A stretch of 64,000 nt of DNA from Brotonthovivens ammoniilytica (GTDB taxonomy: Bacteria; Bacillota; Clostridia; Lachnospirales; Lachnospiraceae). The DNA lies in assembly GCF_025566885.1 (NCBI RefSeq), contig NZ_JAOQJQ010000002.1, positions 310,001-374,000 on the forward strand, in the 5' to 3' direction. The notes below the pieces were generated by a model. The model did not search any database and had not been told where the DNA came from. It saw nothing but the letters and a program-made list of their open reading frames with translations. Both the position numbers and the translations under genes were made by a program. Position 1 is the first letter of the stretch. Each line of letters starts with the position of its first letter. Shown piece by piece: positions 25,908 to 34,842 of the stretch.

Positions 25908-26537
25908 ATGGATCGTGGTCAGGGGCATAGAGGTAACAGTGAGAATAGCTATATAACACCAGTGAATATTACGTTTGCAATTATTAATGCTGCCGTCTTT
26001 TTTATCTTGTCTTTTACTGGTGATACTCAAGATGGGCTGTTCATGTATCAATATGGTGCGATGTATCCTCAGGCTGTGCTTGACGGAGAGTGGTACCGCC
26101 TGGTAACATCAGGCTTTCTCCATTTCAGCCTGGAACATTTATTTAATAATATGCTGCTTTTGGTTTGCCTTGGCAGTTATCTGGAAAAGGAATTTGGAAG
26201 GATTAAATATATTATTTTTTATTTGGCAGCCGGAGTTTTAAGCAGCACTGCTTCAATGTTTTATATGCTTTATAGTGGGGATACTGCAATATCAGCCGGG
26301 GCTTCAGGAATCGTATTTGCTATGATTGGCGCATTACTGTATTTGATCATTCGAAATAAAGGACGTTTTGAGAATCTGACAATCCGGCGTTTCCTGATTA
26401 TGATTATCCTGTCCTTATATTTTGGCTTTACATCAGTAGGAGGAAATGTAGATAATGCGGCCCATGTGGGAGGGCTTTGTTCAGGATTTCTTCTTGGCAT
26501 ATTAATGTATCGAAAAAAGAAGATGCATTACCATTGA
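25908..26537 (+). CDS. Rhomboid-family intramembrane serine protease
   Basis: The 209-residue protein has six hydrophobic segments. The catalytic Ser lies in GASGIVFAMIGALL (near residue 131) and the catalytic His in NAAHVGGLCSGFLLG (near residue 185); LEHLFNNMLLL supplies the conserved oxyanion-side residues. The ATG at 25908 is seven bases after AAGGAG; a GTG six bases earlier is too close to it. Rhomboids cut transmembrane segments of substrates within the membrane; the target here is unknown. Confidence 0.88.
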   Translation: MDRGQGHRGNSENSYITPVNITFAIINAAVFFILSFTGDTQDGLFMYQYGAMYPQAVLDGEWYRLVTSGFLHFSLEHLFNNMLLLVCLGSYLEKEFGRIKYIIFYLAAGVLSSTASMFYMLYSGDTAISAGASGIVFAMIGALLYLIIRNKGRFENLTIRRFLIMIILSLYFGFTSVGGNVDNAAHVGGLCSGFLLGILMYRKKKMHYH

Positions 26538-26591
26538 TTTTAGAAAAAGAAGTAATTATACTTAAAAATAAGAATCAAGGAGGAAAGCAGT

Positions 26592-27050
26592 TTGAGACTG
26601 CATGTGGTAAAAATGAAAGATGAAACTTGTATTTTTTGTAAACTTGCCAATGGTTCAATTCCCACCAGAACGATTTTTGAGGATGAAATGTTCCGGGTGA
26701 TCTTAGATGCAAGTCCGGCTTCACAGGGACATGCTCTGATCCTTCCCAAGGAGCATTATGCCAATATATATGAAATACCGGAGGAGACAGCTGCGGCAGC
26801 TATGGTCTTGGCGAAACGATTAACGGATAAAATGACAAAAGCGTTAAAATGCGATGGATTTAATTTGGTACAGAATAACGGTGAGGCTGCAGGCCAGACC
26901 GTATTTCATTTCCATCTTCATCTGATTCCCAGATATCAGGGAGAAAGTAATGGAAAAATGCTTGCTTGGGAGCCCTGTTCTTTTAGTGATGAGGAGATGG
27001 ACAGCGTTCAAGGACTTCTTGAAGATGCATGTAAGATGGATATCCAGTAG
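26592..27050 (+). CDS. HIT-family nucleotide hydrolase/transferase
   Basis: The 152-residue protein shows the HIT active-site motif HFHLHLIP near residue 101 and the N-terminal zinc pair CIFCKLANGSIPTRTIFED. HIT proteins hydrolyse nucleotide conjugates such as AMP-lysine or Ap4A. The TTG at 26592 is taken as start because AAGGAGG lies eight bases upstream; the ATG at 26613 is too far from it. Monocistronic, ended by a strong hairpin. Confidence 0.88.
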   Translation: MRLHVVKMKDETCIFCKLANGSIPTRTIFEDEMFRVILDASPASQGHALILPKEHYANIYEIPEETAAAAMVLAKRLTDKMTKALKCDGFNLVQNNGEAAGQTVFHFHLHLIPRYQGESNGKMLAWEPCSFSDEEMDSVQGLLEDACKMDIQ

Positions 27051-27121
27051 TTCCGGTTATTTGTGTTTTCAGAAAATAGAAGAGCAGGGTAAAAGTGTAT
27101 AGATTTACCCAAATAATAAAA

Positions 27122-27178
27122 CGAACGATACATGCAGATAAGGCCAGTAAGACTGGTTATAACTGCATGTATCGTTCG
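27122..27178. terminator. Bidirectional terminator between HIT gene and murG
   Basis: A 16-bp perfect outer stem CGAACGATACATGCAG (27122-27137) pairs with 27163-27178, with an inner CCAGT/ACTGG stem, and T runs on both strands. A second 11-bp hairpin (27192-27202 with 27210-27220) lies nearer the murG stop. Confidence 0.85.
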
Positions 27179-27234
27179 CTTTTTAGTTTAATCCTTATTA
27201 TCGGAAGAAGATAATAAGGAAAACGTGAAGGGGG

Positions 27235-28299
27235 TTAATGACTGAGCTTCACAATTAGATCTGTTATTGTGGAAATGGGATCCAGCTGCCGGCTGTGAGT
27301 CATTGCTGAAATATAATCAGCTTTTTTATCTGAGACCGTTTTAACTGCAGTAAGGAGCTGTGAATCTGTCAGAGTATCTTCATCTAATACATAGCTAAAG
27401 CCCTGCTTCTGGAAGGAGTTTGCATTTAGAATCTGATCTCCCCGGCTTGCGGATGCAGACAACGGGATCAGAATATTTGGTTTGCGCAAAGCAAGCAGTT
27501 CACAGATTGCGTTTGCTCCGGCTCTGGATATAACGATATCAGCCAGTGCCAGCAGATCAGAAAGTTCCTGATTAATATATTCATATTGGATATAACCCGG
27601 AAATGTATTTAAAGAGATATCCAGTTTTCCTTTTCCGCAGAGATGAATAATATCATAAGTTTTTTGAAGATCTGGCAGGAGCCTTCGGACAGTTTCATTA
27701 ATAAACTGTGATCCGGTGCTTCCGCCTATAATAAGCAGTACTGGTTTATTTCCGGAAAGTCCGGTAAAGGCCAGAGCTTTTTTGGCGGATCCTTCAAATA
27801 GTTCTTTTCGAATGGGGGAACCAGTTAATACTGCTTTCCCCTCCGGAAGGTGTTTGAGCGTTTCCGGAAAATTACAGCATACTTTGCTGGCAGCAGGAAT
27901 GGCAATTTTATTTGCCAGCCCGGGGGTAATATCAGATTCATGGATAATAGCCGGGATTTTTGCGTGCTTAGCTGCCAGAACAACCGGGACACTGACAAAG
28001 CCCCCTTTGGAAAAAACAATATCCGGTTTTAATTTTTTCAGCAGAGATCTTGCCTGAAAATAGCCCTTTACAACTTTGGCGGGATCGGAGAAGTTTTTAG
28101 GGTCAAAATAGCGTCTTAGTTTTCCGGAGGAAATTCCATAATATGTAATTCCCTGTTCTTCTATCAGAGTTTTTTCGATACCGTTATATGAACCAATATA
28201 GTTAATTTCGTATCCGAGTTCTTGCAATTTTGGAAAAAGCGCGATATTGGGGGTAACATGGCCGGCTGTGCCGCCGCCTGTCATAATAATTCTTTTCAT
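27235..28299 (-). CDS. murG: Undecaprenyldiphospho-muramoylpentapeptide GlcNAc transferase MurG
   Basis: The 354-residue GT-B glycosyltransferase makes lipid II from lipid I on the inner membrane face. The N-terminal glycine loop TGGGTAGHVTPNIAL (residues about 6-20), HESDITPGLANK (near 120-131), the GGSTGSQFIN loop (near 191) and the donor-binding block SRAGANAICELLALRKPNILIPL (near 258-280) are all present. GAGGAG precedes the ATG. The length is standard. It stands alone, not in a dcw cluster, as is common in this group. Confidence 0.95.
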   Translation of the reverse strand: MKRIIMTGGGTAGHVTPNIALFPKLQELGYEINYIGSYNGIEKTLIEEQGITYYGISSGKLRRYFDPKNFSDPAKVVKGYFQARSLLKKLKPDIVFSKGGFVSVPVVLAAKHAKIPAIIHESDITPGLANKIAIPAASKVCCNFPETLKHLPEGKAVLTGSPIRKELFEGSAKKALAFTGLSGNKPVLLIIGGSTGSQFINETVRRLLPDLQKTYDIIHLCGKGKLDISLNTFPGYIQYEYINQELSDLLALADIVISRAGANAICELLALRKPNILIPLSASASRGDQILNANSFQKQGFSYVLDEDTLTDSQLLTAVKTVSDKKADYISAMTHSRQLDPISTITDLIVKLSH

Positions 28300-28608
28300 A
28301 TTTGGCTCCTCTCTTATGAGAAATCAAAGATGTATAACATCCTGTAATTACTTTTATTATTAAACGATACCAGAGAAAAGTCAAGGATTCTCAGGAATGC
28401 ATTTAAAACCTCAGAAAATGAAGAATTTTATCTGAAAAATAACATAAAAGCAGAATGCTGTCGATAAAGTAAAGCATATGTCGAAAGTTGCGACGAAAAC
28501 TCCCGCTGACAGTCTTCCATTAAAAAAAGAGATTCTTTATAATATAGAAGAAACAGTATCAGAGCTAAAAATATGGCTGGATACTGACTGATTAAGAAGG
28601 AGGATCTT
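28300..28608. promoter_or_regulatory. Divergent intergenic region upstream of murG and a small membrane protein gene
   Basis: No gene was found. A TATAAT-like element near 28547-28552 could serve the rightward gene at 28609, but no convincing -35 is seen. The murG side is AT-rich without a clear motif. Confidence 0.3.
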
Positions 28609-28920
28609 ATGGAAAAATGGATGAATTTAATTGCCGGTGTTATAGAAGATTTCTGGGGAGAAATCGTACTGGCAATACTTGTGCTATCTTTATTACTTAT
28701 GATAATTATGCTGAAATCAGTACGAAAAAATACCAGATTAGTAAAAAAAGTAGATGAACGGACGAAAGAGGTTATGAAGCTTTCAATGGAGCAGATCCGG
28801 AATGAATCAAAAAGAGAAGTAAAGGCGGCTGAAATACGGGAAAAACAGCCGGAAAATAAGTTGAAAAAGCAGGAAGAGGAAGAGCTTTTCGGCAGTGTAA
28901 TACAGGAAATTTTTTCTTGA
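28609..28920 (+). CDS. Small membrane protein with coiled-coil tail, unknown
   Basis: The 103-residue protein has one transmembrane segment (residues about 19-36, IVLAILVLSLLLMIIML) and a long charged helical tail rich in Lys and Glu, probably a cytoplasmic coiled coil. AAGGAGGATCTT precedes the ATG, so it is well translated. I do not recognise the family. It is followed by pgi with about 90 bp between. Confidence 0.65.
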   Translation: MEKWMNLIAGVIEDFWGEIVLAILVLSLLLMIIMLKSVRKNTRLVKKVDERTKEVMKLSMEQIRNESKREVKAAEIREKQPENKLKKQEEEELFGSVIQEIFS

Positions 28921-29007
28921 AAAGAGATAGGTGGTTTGCTAGAATAAAGATAGTTACAATTTGGTTATTAATGTAGCATATTTTATAAAAGAAAAGAGGA
29001 AATTCCA

Positions 29008-30354
29008 ATGGACAAGATAAAATTTGATTATTCCAAAACAGCCGGTTTTATCAGCAGTAATGAAGTGCTTTATATGAAGAAGCTTGCAGAGGACGCTAAA
29101 AAGCTGTTGGTGGATAAAAGCGGTGCCGGTAATGATTTCCTAGGGTGGATTGATCTTCCGGAAGCTTATGACAAAGAAGAATTTGAACGCATTAAAAAGG
29201 CTGCCAGGAAAATTCAGAAGGACTCAGAGGTACTTGTTGTAATTGGAATTGGAGGCTCTTATCTTGGAGCGAGAGCCGCCATTGAATTTTTAAGACATAG
29301 TTTTTATAATAATCTGCCTAAGGAACTACGAAGGACCCCGGAAATATATTATGCCGGAAACAGTATCAGCAGTACATATTTGAAAGGACTTTTGGATGTG
29401 ATCGGTGACCGGGATTTTTCTGTCAATGTGATTTCTAAATCAGGGACAACCACTGAGCCGGCTATTGCATTCAGAATACTGAAAAAGAGGCTGGAGGAAA
29501 AGTATGGCAGAAAAGAAGCAGCGGGAAGGATTTATGCAACAACGGACAAGGCCAGGGGGGCCTTAAAAGTTCTTGCCTCTGAGGAAGGATATGAGACTTT
29601 CGTTGTTCCGGATGATGTAGGAGGACGTTTCTCCGTGCTAACTGCTGTAGGGCTTCTTCCAATCGCCGTCAGCGGTGCTGATATTGATCAGTTAATGGCG
29701 GGAGCGGCTCAGGGCAGAAAACTGGCAATGGAGTCTGAGTTTGAAGAGAATGATGCGATGCAGTATGCGGCTGTCCGGAATATTCTTCACAGAAAGGGAA
29801 AATCCGTCGAAGTGTTGTCGAATTATGAGCCGTTTATGCATTATGTAGGAGAATGGTGGAAACAGCTGTACGGGGAAAGTGAAGGGAAAGACCAGAAGGG
29901 AATATTCCCGGCTGCAGTAGACCTGACTACAGACCTGCATTCTATGGGACAGTTTATTCAGGACGGCGCCAGAATTATGTTTGAAACTGTTATTGAAATT
30001 GAATCCTCAAGAGAAGAGCTTGTAATTGAGGAGGAGAAGGTTGACTTAGACGGCTTAAATTACCTTGCAGGTAAAAATATGGAGTTTGTTAATAATTGTG
30101 CATTAAATGGTACGCTTATGGCTCATACGGATGGAAATGTACCTAACCTGCTTGTAAAAGTTCCTCAACAGACAGAATTTTATCTGGGAGAACTGTTCTA
30201 CTTTTTTGAGTTTGCGGTGGGGATCAGCGGATATATTCTTGGTGTAAATCCATTTGATCAGCCAGGTGTGGAAAGTTATAAAAAGAACATGTTTGCTCTG
30301 CTTGGCAAGCCTGGATATGAAGATGCCAGAGAGGAATTATTGAAGCGTTTGTAA
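29008..30354 (+). CDS. pgi: Glucose-6-phosphate isomerase
   Basis: The 448-residue enzyme interconverts glucose-6-phosphate and fructose-6-phosphate in glycolysis. Sugar-phosphate binding blocks IGIGGSYLGARAA (near residue 75), SKSGTTTEPAIAFR (near 145) and VGGRFSVLTAVGLLP (near 205) are clear, and the C-terminal GVESYKKNMFALLG contains the catalytic Lys region. The length is typical of the shorter Firmicutes form. AGAGGAAA precedes the ATG; a structured terminator follows. Confidence 0.95.
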   Translation: MDKIKFDYSKTAGFISSNEVLYMKKLAEDAKKLLVDKSGAGNDFLGWIDLPEAYDKEEFERIKKAARKIQKDSEVLVVIGIGGSYLGARAAIEFLRHSFYNNLPKELRRTPEIYYAGNSISSTYLKGLLDVIGDRDFSVNVISKSGTTTEPAIAFRILKKRLEEKYGRKEAAGRIYATTDKARGALKVLASEEGYETFVVPDDVGGRFSVLTAVGLLPIAVSGADIDQLMAGAAQGRKLAMESEFEENDAMQYAAVRNILHRKGKSVEVLSNYEPFMHYVGEWWKQLYGESEGKDQKGIFPAAVDLTTDLHSMGQFIQDGARIMFETVIEIESSREELVIEEEKVDLDGLNYLAGKNMEFVNNCALNGTLMAHTDGNVPNLLVKVPQQTEFYLGELFYFFEFAVGISGYILGVNPFDQPGVESYKKNMFALLGKPGYEDAREELLKRL

Positions 30355-30392
30355 CAGCAGAAAATTGTTACAAATAATGACAGAAACAAAAG

Positions 30393-30458
30393 AGATGGGA
30401 GAAACCCAAAAAAAGGCTAAAAAAGGCTTTAATATGGGTGAAATCCCATCTTTTTTTG
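30393..30458 (+). terminator. Terminator after pgi
   Basis: Outer arms AGATGGGA (30393-30400) and TCCCATCT (30444-30451) and inner ACCCA/TGGGT pairs form a hairpin followed by eight T residues. Confidence 0.8.
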
Positions 30459-30499
30459 CCTGATAGATAGGATAAATGGAGGAGAGATAATCCTAAAAC

Positions 30500-30528
30500 T
30501 TGACAGACATAAAATACTCTGCTATAAT
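30500..30528 (+). promoter_or_regulatory. Perfect sigma-70/sigma-A promoter
   Basis: TTGACA (30500-30505) and TATAAT (30523-30528) are exact consensus with a 17-bp spacer. The start point would be near 30535, about 125 bases before the wall hydrolase ATG at 30659. Confidence 0.85.
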
Positions 30529-30542
30529 CCCTGATAAAACGT

Positions 30543-30568
30543 TGTAATAATTCTGTAATATTTGTAAT
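30543..30568 (+). promoter_or_regulatory. WalR (YycF)-like box
   Basis: TGTAAT (30543-30548), five bases, then TGTAAT (30554-30559) fits the WalR direct-repeat consensus TGTWAH-N5-TGTWAH exactly; a third TGTAAT is at 30563-30568 and further TGTAA copies at 30594 and 30607. The downstream gene is a wall hydrolase, the usual WalR target class. Confidence 0.55.
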
Positions 30569-30658
30569 ACAATTGCATAATATATCACAGGATTGTAATA
30601 CTAAAATGTAAGATTCATTTGGGAAACCGAGCGAATGAATCTGATTCAGGAGGTCATA

Positions 30659-32032
30659 ATGAATAAATCAAGAAGGGTGTTAGAAGGCGGAATTGTAACT
30701 GCTGCTCTGGCAATTACAACCGTGGCAACAGCCGTTTCTGGAAATGTTAAGGACACTAGTCAGAGTAGTAAGCAGGCAAACAATGAAGCAGTATTTCTGG
30801 CAGGGCACAATACGGCTGGCAATGCAGAAGAAAAAATAGCTGTTGCTGCAGATAAAAGTGATACGCAGCAGGCGATAATAAACAATTCAGAAAAAAAATT
30901 AGTAACCGCAGAATTTGAGACAGTAAAACAGTCAGATGGAGCATCTGAGAATGAGATGGATGCAGGCAATGCTCTAGAAGCGGATGACATCCAGGGAGAA
31001 GTTGCAGATTCAATGTTTTTTGCCGTGCAGCAAAAAGCTGTGGTAGAAGACCATCTGGATACAGGGGCAGCGCAGAAGCCCCAGCAGAACCAGGAAGAGA
31101 AATCTGAATGGGACAAAAGGCTGATGGCAGATGTAGAGGATAATCTGAATGTCCGGTCAGAAGCGTCAGAAGAATCTGAGGTTATTGGAAAATTATATAA
31201 AGGCTCCGCGGCAGAAGTTGTTGAGACCGGAGATTCATGGAGCAAAATTAAGTCCGGAAATGTAGAGGGCTATGTAAAAAATGAGTTCTGTGTTTTTGGT
31301 GATGAGGCAGAAACTCTGGCAGATAAGGTCTGTACCACATATGCGAAATCAACTGCTGAGGGGCTTCGTGTAAGGGAAAAGGCTGATACAGATTCCAAGG
31401 TATTTACCGTTTTGAATAAAGGTGAAAAGCTGACTGTGGATAAAAAGGCAGAAGAAGCAGAAGGCTGGGTTGCGGTAAAATATAATGGTAAAACAGCATA
31501 TATCAGTGACGATTATTCAGAGGTTTCTCAGCAGATTGGGAAAGCTATGACGCTGGAAGAAGAACAGAAGATGATTGAGAAGCAGGAAGCTAAGAAACGT
31601 GCTGCAGAAGCGGCGAAGCAAAAACAGCTTCAGGCATCGCAGGGGTCAGGGACTTCTGTGAAAACAGTATCTGTTAAAAAAGGCACAGGCGTATCTTCAT
31701 CGGTAGATGATGTTACACTGCTGGCAGCTTTGATTTACTGTGAAGCCGGAGCAGAGCCTTATGCAGGAAAGCTTGCAGTTGGAGCGGTAGTTGTTAACCG
31801 TGTACAAAGCAGTGCTTATCCAAATACGATTTCAGGGGTCATTTATCAGCGAGGCCAGTTTGGCCCGGCTTCCAGTGGAAAGCTGGCAAAGATTCTTGCA
31901 AAAGGAGCGCCAGACAGCTGTTATAAAGCGGCAAGAGAGGCGTTAAGTGGTGTGGATAACACCGGCGGAGCAATTGGCTTCCATGCTGGAAAAGGTTCTG
32001 GTACTGTCATTGGAAATCAGACATTTTTCTAA
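30659..32032 (+). CDS. SH3-domain cell-wall hydrolase (SleB/CwlJ type)
   Basis: The 457-residue secreted protein has a signal sequence (residues about 1-35), a low-complexity acidic stretch, two SH3b domains (about 155-215 and 230-290; NVRSEASEESEVIGKL and LRVREKADTDSKVFTVL), a Lys/Glu-rich linker, and a C-terminal Hydrolase_2 domain (about 355-457; LLAALIYCEAGAEPYAGKLAVGAVVVNRV). The Glu in YCEA is the expected catalytic residue. Such enzymes cut peptidoglycan glycan strands; SleB and CwlJ act on spore cortex but vegetative relatives exist. The ATG at 30659 has AGGAGG upstream. A consensus promoter and WalR-like box precede it. Confidence 0.85.
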   Translation: MNKSRRVLEGGIVTAALAITTVATAVSGNVKDTSQSSKQANNEAVFLAGHNTAGNAEEKIAVAADKSDTQQAIINNSEKKLVTAEFETVKQSDGASENEMDAGNALEADDIQGEVADSMFFAVQQKAVVEDHLDTGAAQKPQQNQEEKSEWDKRLMADVEDNLNVRSEASEESEVIGKLYKGSAAEVVETGDSWSKIKSGNVEGYVKNEFCVFGDEAETLADKVCTTYAKSTAEGLRVREKADTDSKVFTVLNKGEKLTVDKKAEEAEGWVAVKYNGKTAYISDDYSEVSQQIGKAMTLEEEQKMIEKQEAKKRAAEAAKQKQLQASQGSGTSVKTVSVKKGTGVSSSVDDVTLLAALIYCEAGAEPYAGKLAVGAVVVNRVQSSAYPNTISGVIYQRGQFGPASSGKLAKILAKGAPDSCYKAAREALSGVDNTGGAIGFHAGKGSGTVIGNQTFF

Positions 32033-32040
32033 ATAGCAGC

Positions 32041-32084
32041 AAAAAAAAGCATAATCCGGATTGCAGTCTGGGATATGCTTTTTC
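32041..32084 (+). terminator. Terminator after the wall hydrolase gene
   Basis: An A run and AAGCAT-A-ATCC pair with GGAT-ATGCTT, followed by a long T run. Confidence 0.75.
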
Positions 32085-32093
32085 TTTTTTTGC

Positions 32094-32250
32094 TCTATAG
32101 GAAATACTGTGTTGTGATAAAGCTGAAAAGTACCGATTCCTATAGAGTAAAAAAACGCTCCGCTGTGGATCGCACTGCGGCGGAATGGAGTCATGTCGCA
32201 AAAGTGACTCGCCGCAGGCGGAGAATCCTGCCGTGGCAGGATTCTTTTTT
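32094..32250 (+). ncRNA. Candidate structured RNA with its own terminator
   Basis: In a 349-bp gap, three further helices follow the hydrolase terminator: CTCTATAGGAA (32094-32104) with 32137-32147; CTCCGC near 32158 with GCGGAG near 32218-32223, enclosing CTGCGGC/GCCGCAG (from 32175; to 32217) and GAGTCA/TGACTC; and AGAATCCTGCC (32222-32232) with 32235-32245, followed by eight T residues. There is no ribosome binding site or credible reading frame. It may be a small RNA or the relic of a mobile repeat; no clear promoter was found. Confidence 0.45.
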
Positions 32251-32381
32251 TCAGACAGAATTTGTGCTCCAAAAGAAATTCTGCGCAATGATAAGTTTCA
32301 TGGAATAGTGTTGTAATAATGAGGAAAATATAGTATATTGAGAAAAAGATTGTGCTGATAATCAGCGAAAGGAGGCCCATT

Positions 32382-32813
32382 ATGATAGCAATTGGATGGC
32401 TGATAATTCTGGTCATTCTGGTTGTTGCGGAGATTGCAACATTGGGGCTTACGACAATTTGGTTTGCCGGTGGAGCACTGGCGGCTTTTATTGCCTGTGT
32501 GGCAGGGGCAGGAATGCCTGTACAGATTATTTTATTTTTTGTGGTGTCATGTGTACTGCTGTTTTTTACGCGTCCCATTGCAAAGAAACATTTTAATCAG
32601 GATCGTATAAAAACAAATGCGGAGAGCCTGATTGGAGAGCAGGCGGTTGTACTAGAAGAGATTGATAATCTGAATGCGGCAGGCCAGGTGCGGATTCAGG
32701 GTCAGGAATGGACAGCAAGAGCGTCGGATGGGAGCGTTAAGATTCCAAAGGATACGGTTGTCACAGTTTTGGCTATTGAAGGAGTTAAATTGATTGTTAA
32801 AGAGGCAGAATAA
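32382..32813 (+). CDS. NfeD-family membrane protein
   Basis: The 143-residue protein has three membrane segments in the first 70 residues and a C-terminal OB-fold domain (LIGEQAVVLEEIDNL, GQVRIQGQEWTARASDG, residues about 82-140). NfeD-like proteins act with SPFH proteins in membrane microdomains. The ATG at 32382 has AAAGGAGG upstream. It is followed by the SPFH gene after 30 bp, the classic NfeD-SPFH operon. Confidence 0.88.
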   Translation: MIAIGWLIILVILVVAEIATLGLTTIWFAGGALAAFIACVAGAGMPVQIILFFVVSCVLLFFTRPIAKKHFNQDRIKTNAESLIGEQAVVLEEIDNLNAAGQVRIQGQEWTARASDGSVKIPKDTVVTVLAIEGVKLIVKEAE

Positions 32814-32843
32814 AATAAACTGCGGAATGTTGGAGGTGTAGCT

Positions 32844-33782
32844 ATGGGACCATTAATAGCTGTTATTATTTTAGTTATCATCATTGTAGCCATTTTAGTA
32901 TCGTGTATCAAGATTGTACCTCAGGCCAATGCCTTTGTAGTGGAACGTCTTGGGGCATATCAAGGGACATGGGATGTGGGACTGCATTTTAAAATGCCGT
33001 TTATTGACCGGATTGCTAAACGTGTCCTTTTAAAGGAACAGGTTGTGGATTTTGCACCGCAGCCGGTTATTACAAAAGATAATGTAACAATGCGGATCGA
33101 TACGGTTGTATATTTTCAGATTACTGATCCAAAGCTGTTTGCCTATGGTGTGGAAAATCCGATTATGGCCATTGAGAATCTTACGGCAACAACACTGAGA
33201 AATATTATTGGTGATTTAGAGCTGGATGAAACGCTGACTTCTAGAGAAACAATTAATACAAAGATGCGGGCCTCTTTGGATATTGCTACAGATCCCTGGG
33301 GAATAAAAGTAAACAGAGTAGAATTAAAAAATATCATTCCTCCACAGGCAATTCAGGATGCTATGGAGAAGCAGATGAAAGCGGAACGGGAACGCCGGGA
33401 AGCCATTCTGCGTGCAGAGGGAGAAAAGAAATCTACTATTCTGGTGGCAGAAGGTAAAAAAGCTTCTGCAATTCTGGATGCGGAGGCTGAGAAACAGGCT
33501 GCAATTCTGCGTGCGGAGGCTCAGAAAGAGGCTACCGTAAAAGAAGCGGAAGGTCAGGCGGAAGCAATTTTAAAAATTCAGCAGGCGAATGCAGACGGGC
33601 TTCGATTCCTGAAGGAGGCTTCTCCGGATTCAGCGGTACTTCAGTTAAAGAGCTTAGAGGCATTTGCAAGAGCAGCAGACGGAAAAGCTACAAAGATTAT
33701 AATCCCGTCAGAGATTCAGGGAATAGCGGGGCTTGCCAAGTCAGTTGTTGAAGTTGCAGCAGATGGAAAGAGCGAATCATAA
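32844..33782 (+). CDS. SPFH/Band 7 protein (stomatin/paraslipin type)
   Basis: The 312-residue protein has an N-terminal membrane anchor (residues about 2-22), an SPFH domain (about 25-190; VPQANAFVVERLGAYQGTWDVG, LKNIIPPQAIQDAMEKQMKAERERR) and a long alanine/glutamate-rich coiled coil (about 175-260). Such proteins form large ring complexes on the membrane and interact with the NfeD partner encoded just upstream. The start is preceded by TTGGAGGTGTAGCT. Confidence 0.9.
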   Translation: MGPLIAVIILVIIIVAILVSCIKIVPQANAFVVERLGAYQGTWDVGLHFKMPFIDRIAKRVLLKEQVVDFAPQPVITKDNVTMRIDTVVYFQITDPKLFAYGVENPIMAIENLTATTLRNIIGDLELDETLTSRETINTKMRASLDIATDPWGIKVNRVELKNIIPPQAIQDAMEKQMKAERERREAILRAEGEKKSTILVAEGKKASAILDAEAEKQAAILRAEAQKEATVKEAEGQAEAILKIQQANADGLRFLKEASPDSAVLQLKSLEAFARAADGKATKIIIPSEIQGIAGLAKSVVEVAADGKSES

Positions 33783-33795
33783 CAGAATATTTTTG

Positions 33796-33818
33796 CGGGC
33801 TGTCCAACCGACAGCCCG
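33796..33818 (+). terminator. GC-rich hairpin between the SPFH gene and argF
   Basis: A 9-bp stem CGGGCTGTC (33796-33804) pairs with 33810-33818 over a CAACC loop. There is no T run, so it may be a weak terminator or a leader stem for argF. Confidence 0.4.
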
Positions 33819-33850
33819 ATTGTCGTATGAGAAAGAGGAGGTTGTTGATT

Positions 33851-34840
33851 ATGAATTTAAAAGGAAGAAATTTTTTAAAATTAAAGGATTTTTCCAGTGA
33901 GGAAATTTTGTATCTTGTTGATCTGGCGGCGAAACTCAAGGCTGAAAAGAAACAGGGGATTGCTCATGATACATTAAAAGGCAAAAATGTAGCGCTGATT
34001 TTTGAAAAGACAAGTACAAGGACAAGATGTTCTTTTGAGGTTGCGGCATATGATCTTGGAATGCATGCGACCTTTTTAGACCCCTCCGCTTCACAGATTG
34101 GAAAAAAGGAAAGTATTGCCGATACAGCAAGAGTTCTGGGAAGAATGTATGATGGCATTGAGTACCGGGGATACGGACAGGCTATAGTAGAGGAACTGGC
34201 AAAATATGCTGGTGTACCTGTATGGAACGGTTTGACAAATGAATTTCATCCAACGCAGATGCTGGCTGATATGTTGACAATACGTGAGCATTTCGGACGT
34301 TTAAAGGGTATTAAACTGGTATATATGGGGGATGCCCGTTATAATATGGGAAATTCTCTGATGGTTGTATGTGCCAAGCTGGGAATGCATTTTGTGGCAT
34401 GTACAGCTAAAAGTTATTTTCCAGAGCAGGAACTGGTGGATTACTGCAGAAATGTTGCGGCAGAAACTGGCGCAACCATTACATTGACAGAAGATGTAAT
34501 GGCTGGAACCAGAGATGCGGATATTATCTATACAGATGTATGGGTATCTATGGGTGAACCGGATGAAATCTGGGAAGCAAGGATTAAAGAGCTGATGCCG
34601 TATCAGGTAAATAAAAAAGTGATGGATAACGCGGGACCTCAGGCGAAGTTTATGCATTGTCTGCCGGCATTTCATGATCTGAAAACAACTATTGGCGAAA
34701 AAATTCATGAAAAATTCGGGCTGGATGAAATTGAAGTGACAGATGAAGTGTTTGAAAGTGAACAGTCAATCGTATTTGACGAGGCCGAAAACCGTATGCA
34801 CACTATAAAAGCTGTGATGCTTGCTACTTTAGGAGAATAA
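33851..34840 (+). CDS. argF: Ornithine carbamoyltransferase
   Basis: The 329-residue enzyme joins carbamoyl phosphate and ornithine to make citrulline in arginine synthesis (or works in reverse in the deiminase pathway). The carbamoyl-phosphate loop EKTSTRTRCSFE (near residues 52-63), HPTQMLADMLT (near 133-143), YMGDARYNMGNSL and the ornithine/catalytic HCLPAFHD (near 270-277) are intact. The ATG at 33851 has AGGAGG upstream; an earlier in-frame ATG at 33827 has none. No other arg genes are in the window, and birA follows two bases after. Confidence 0.93.
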   Translation: MNLKGRNFLKLKDFSSEEILYLVDLAAKLKAEKKQGIAHDTLKGKNVALIFEKTSTRTRCSFEVAAYDLGMHATFLDPSASQIGKKESIADTARVLGRMYDGIEYRGYGQAIVEELAKYAGVPVWNGLTNEFHPTQMLADMLTIREHFGRLKGIKLVYMGDARYNMGNSLMVVCAKLGMHFVACTAKSYFPEQELVDYCRNVAAETGATITLTEDVMAGTRDADIIYTDVWVSMGEPDEIWEARIKELMPYQVNKKVMDNAGPQAKFMHCLPAFHDLKTTIGEKIHEKFGLDEIEVTDEVFESEQSIVFDEAENRMHTIKAVMLATLGE

Positions 34841-34842
34841 AA

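Noticed and set aside
32075..32308. Small protein gene in the structured intergenic region
   Set aside because: The frame runs through two hairpins, has no ribosome binding site and no protein-like composition.
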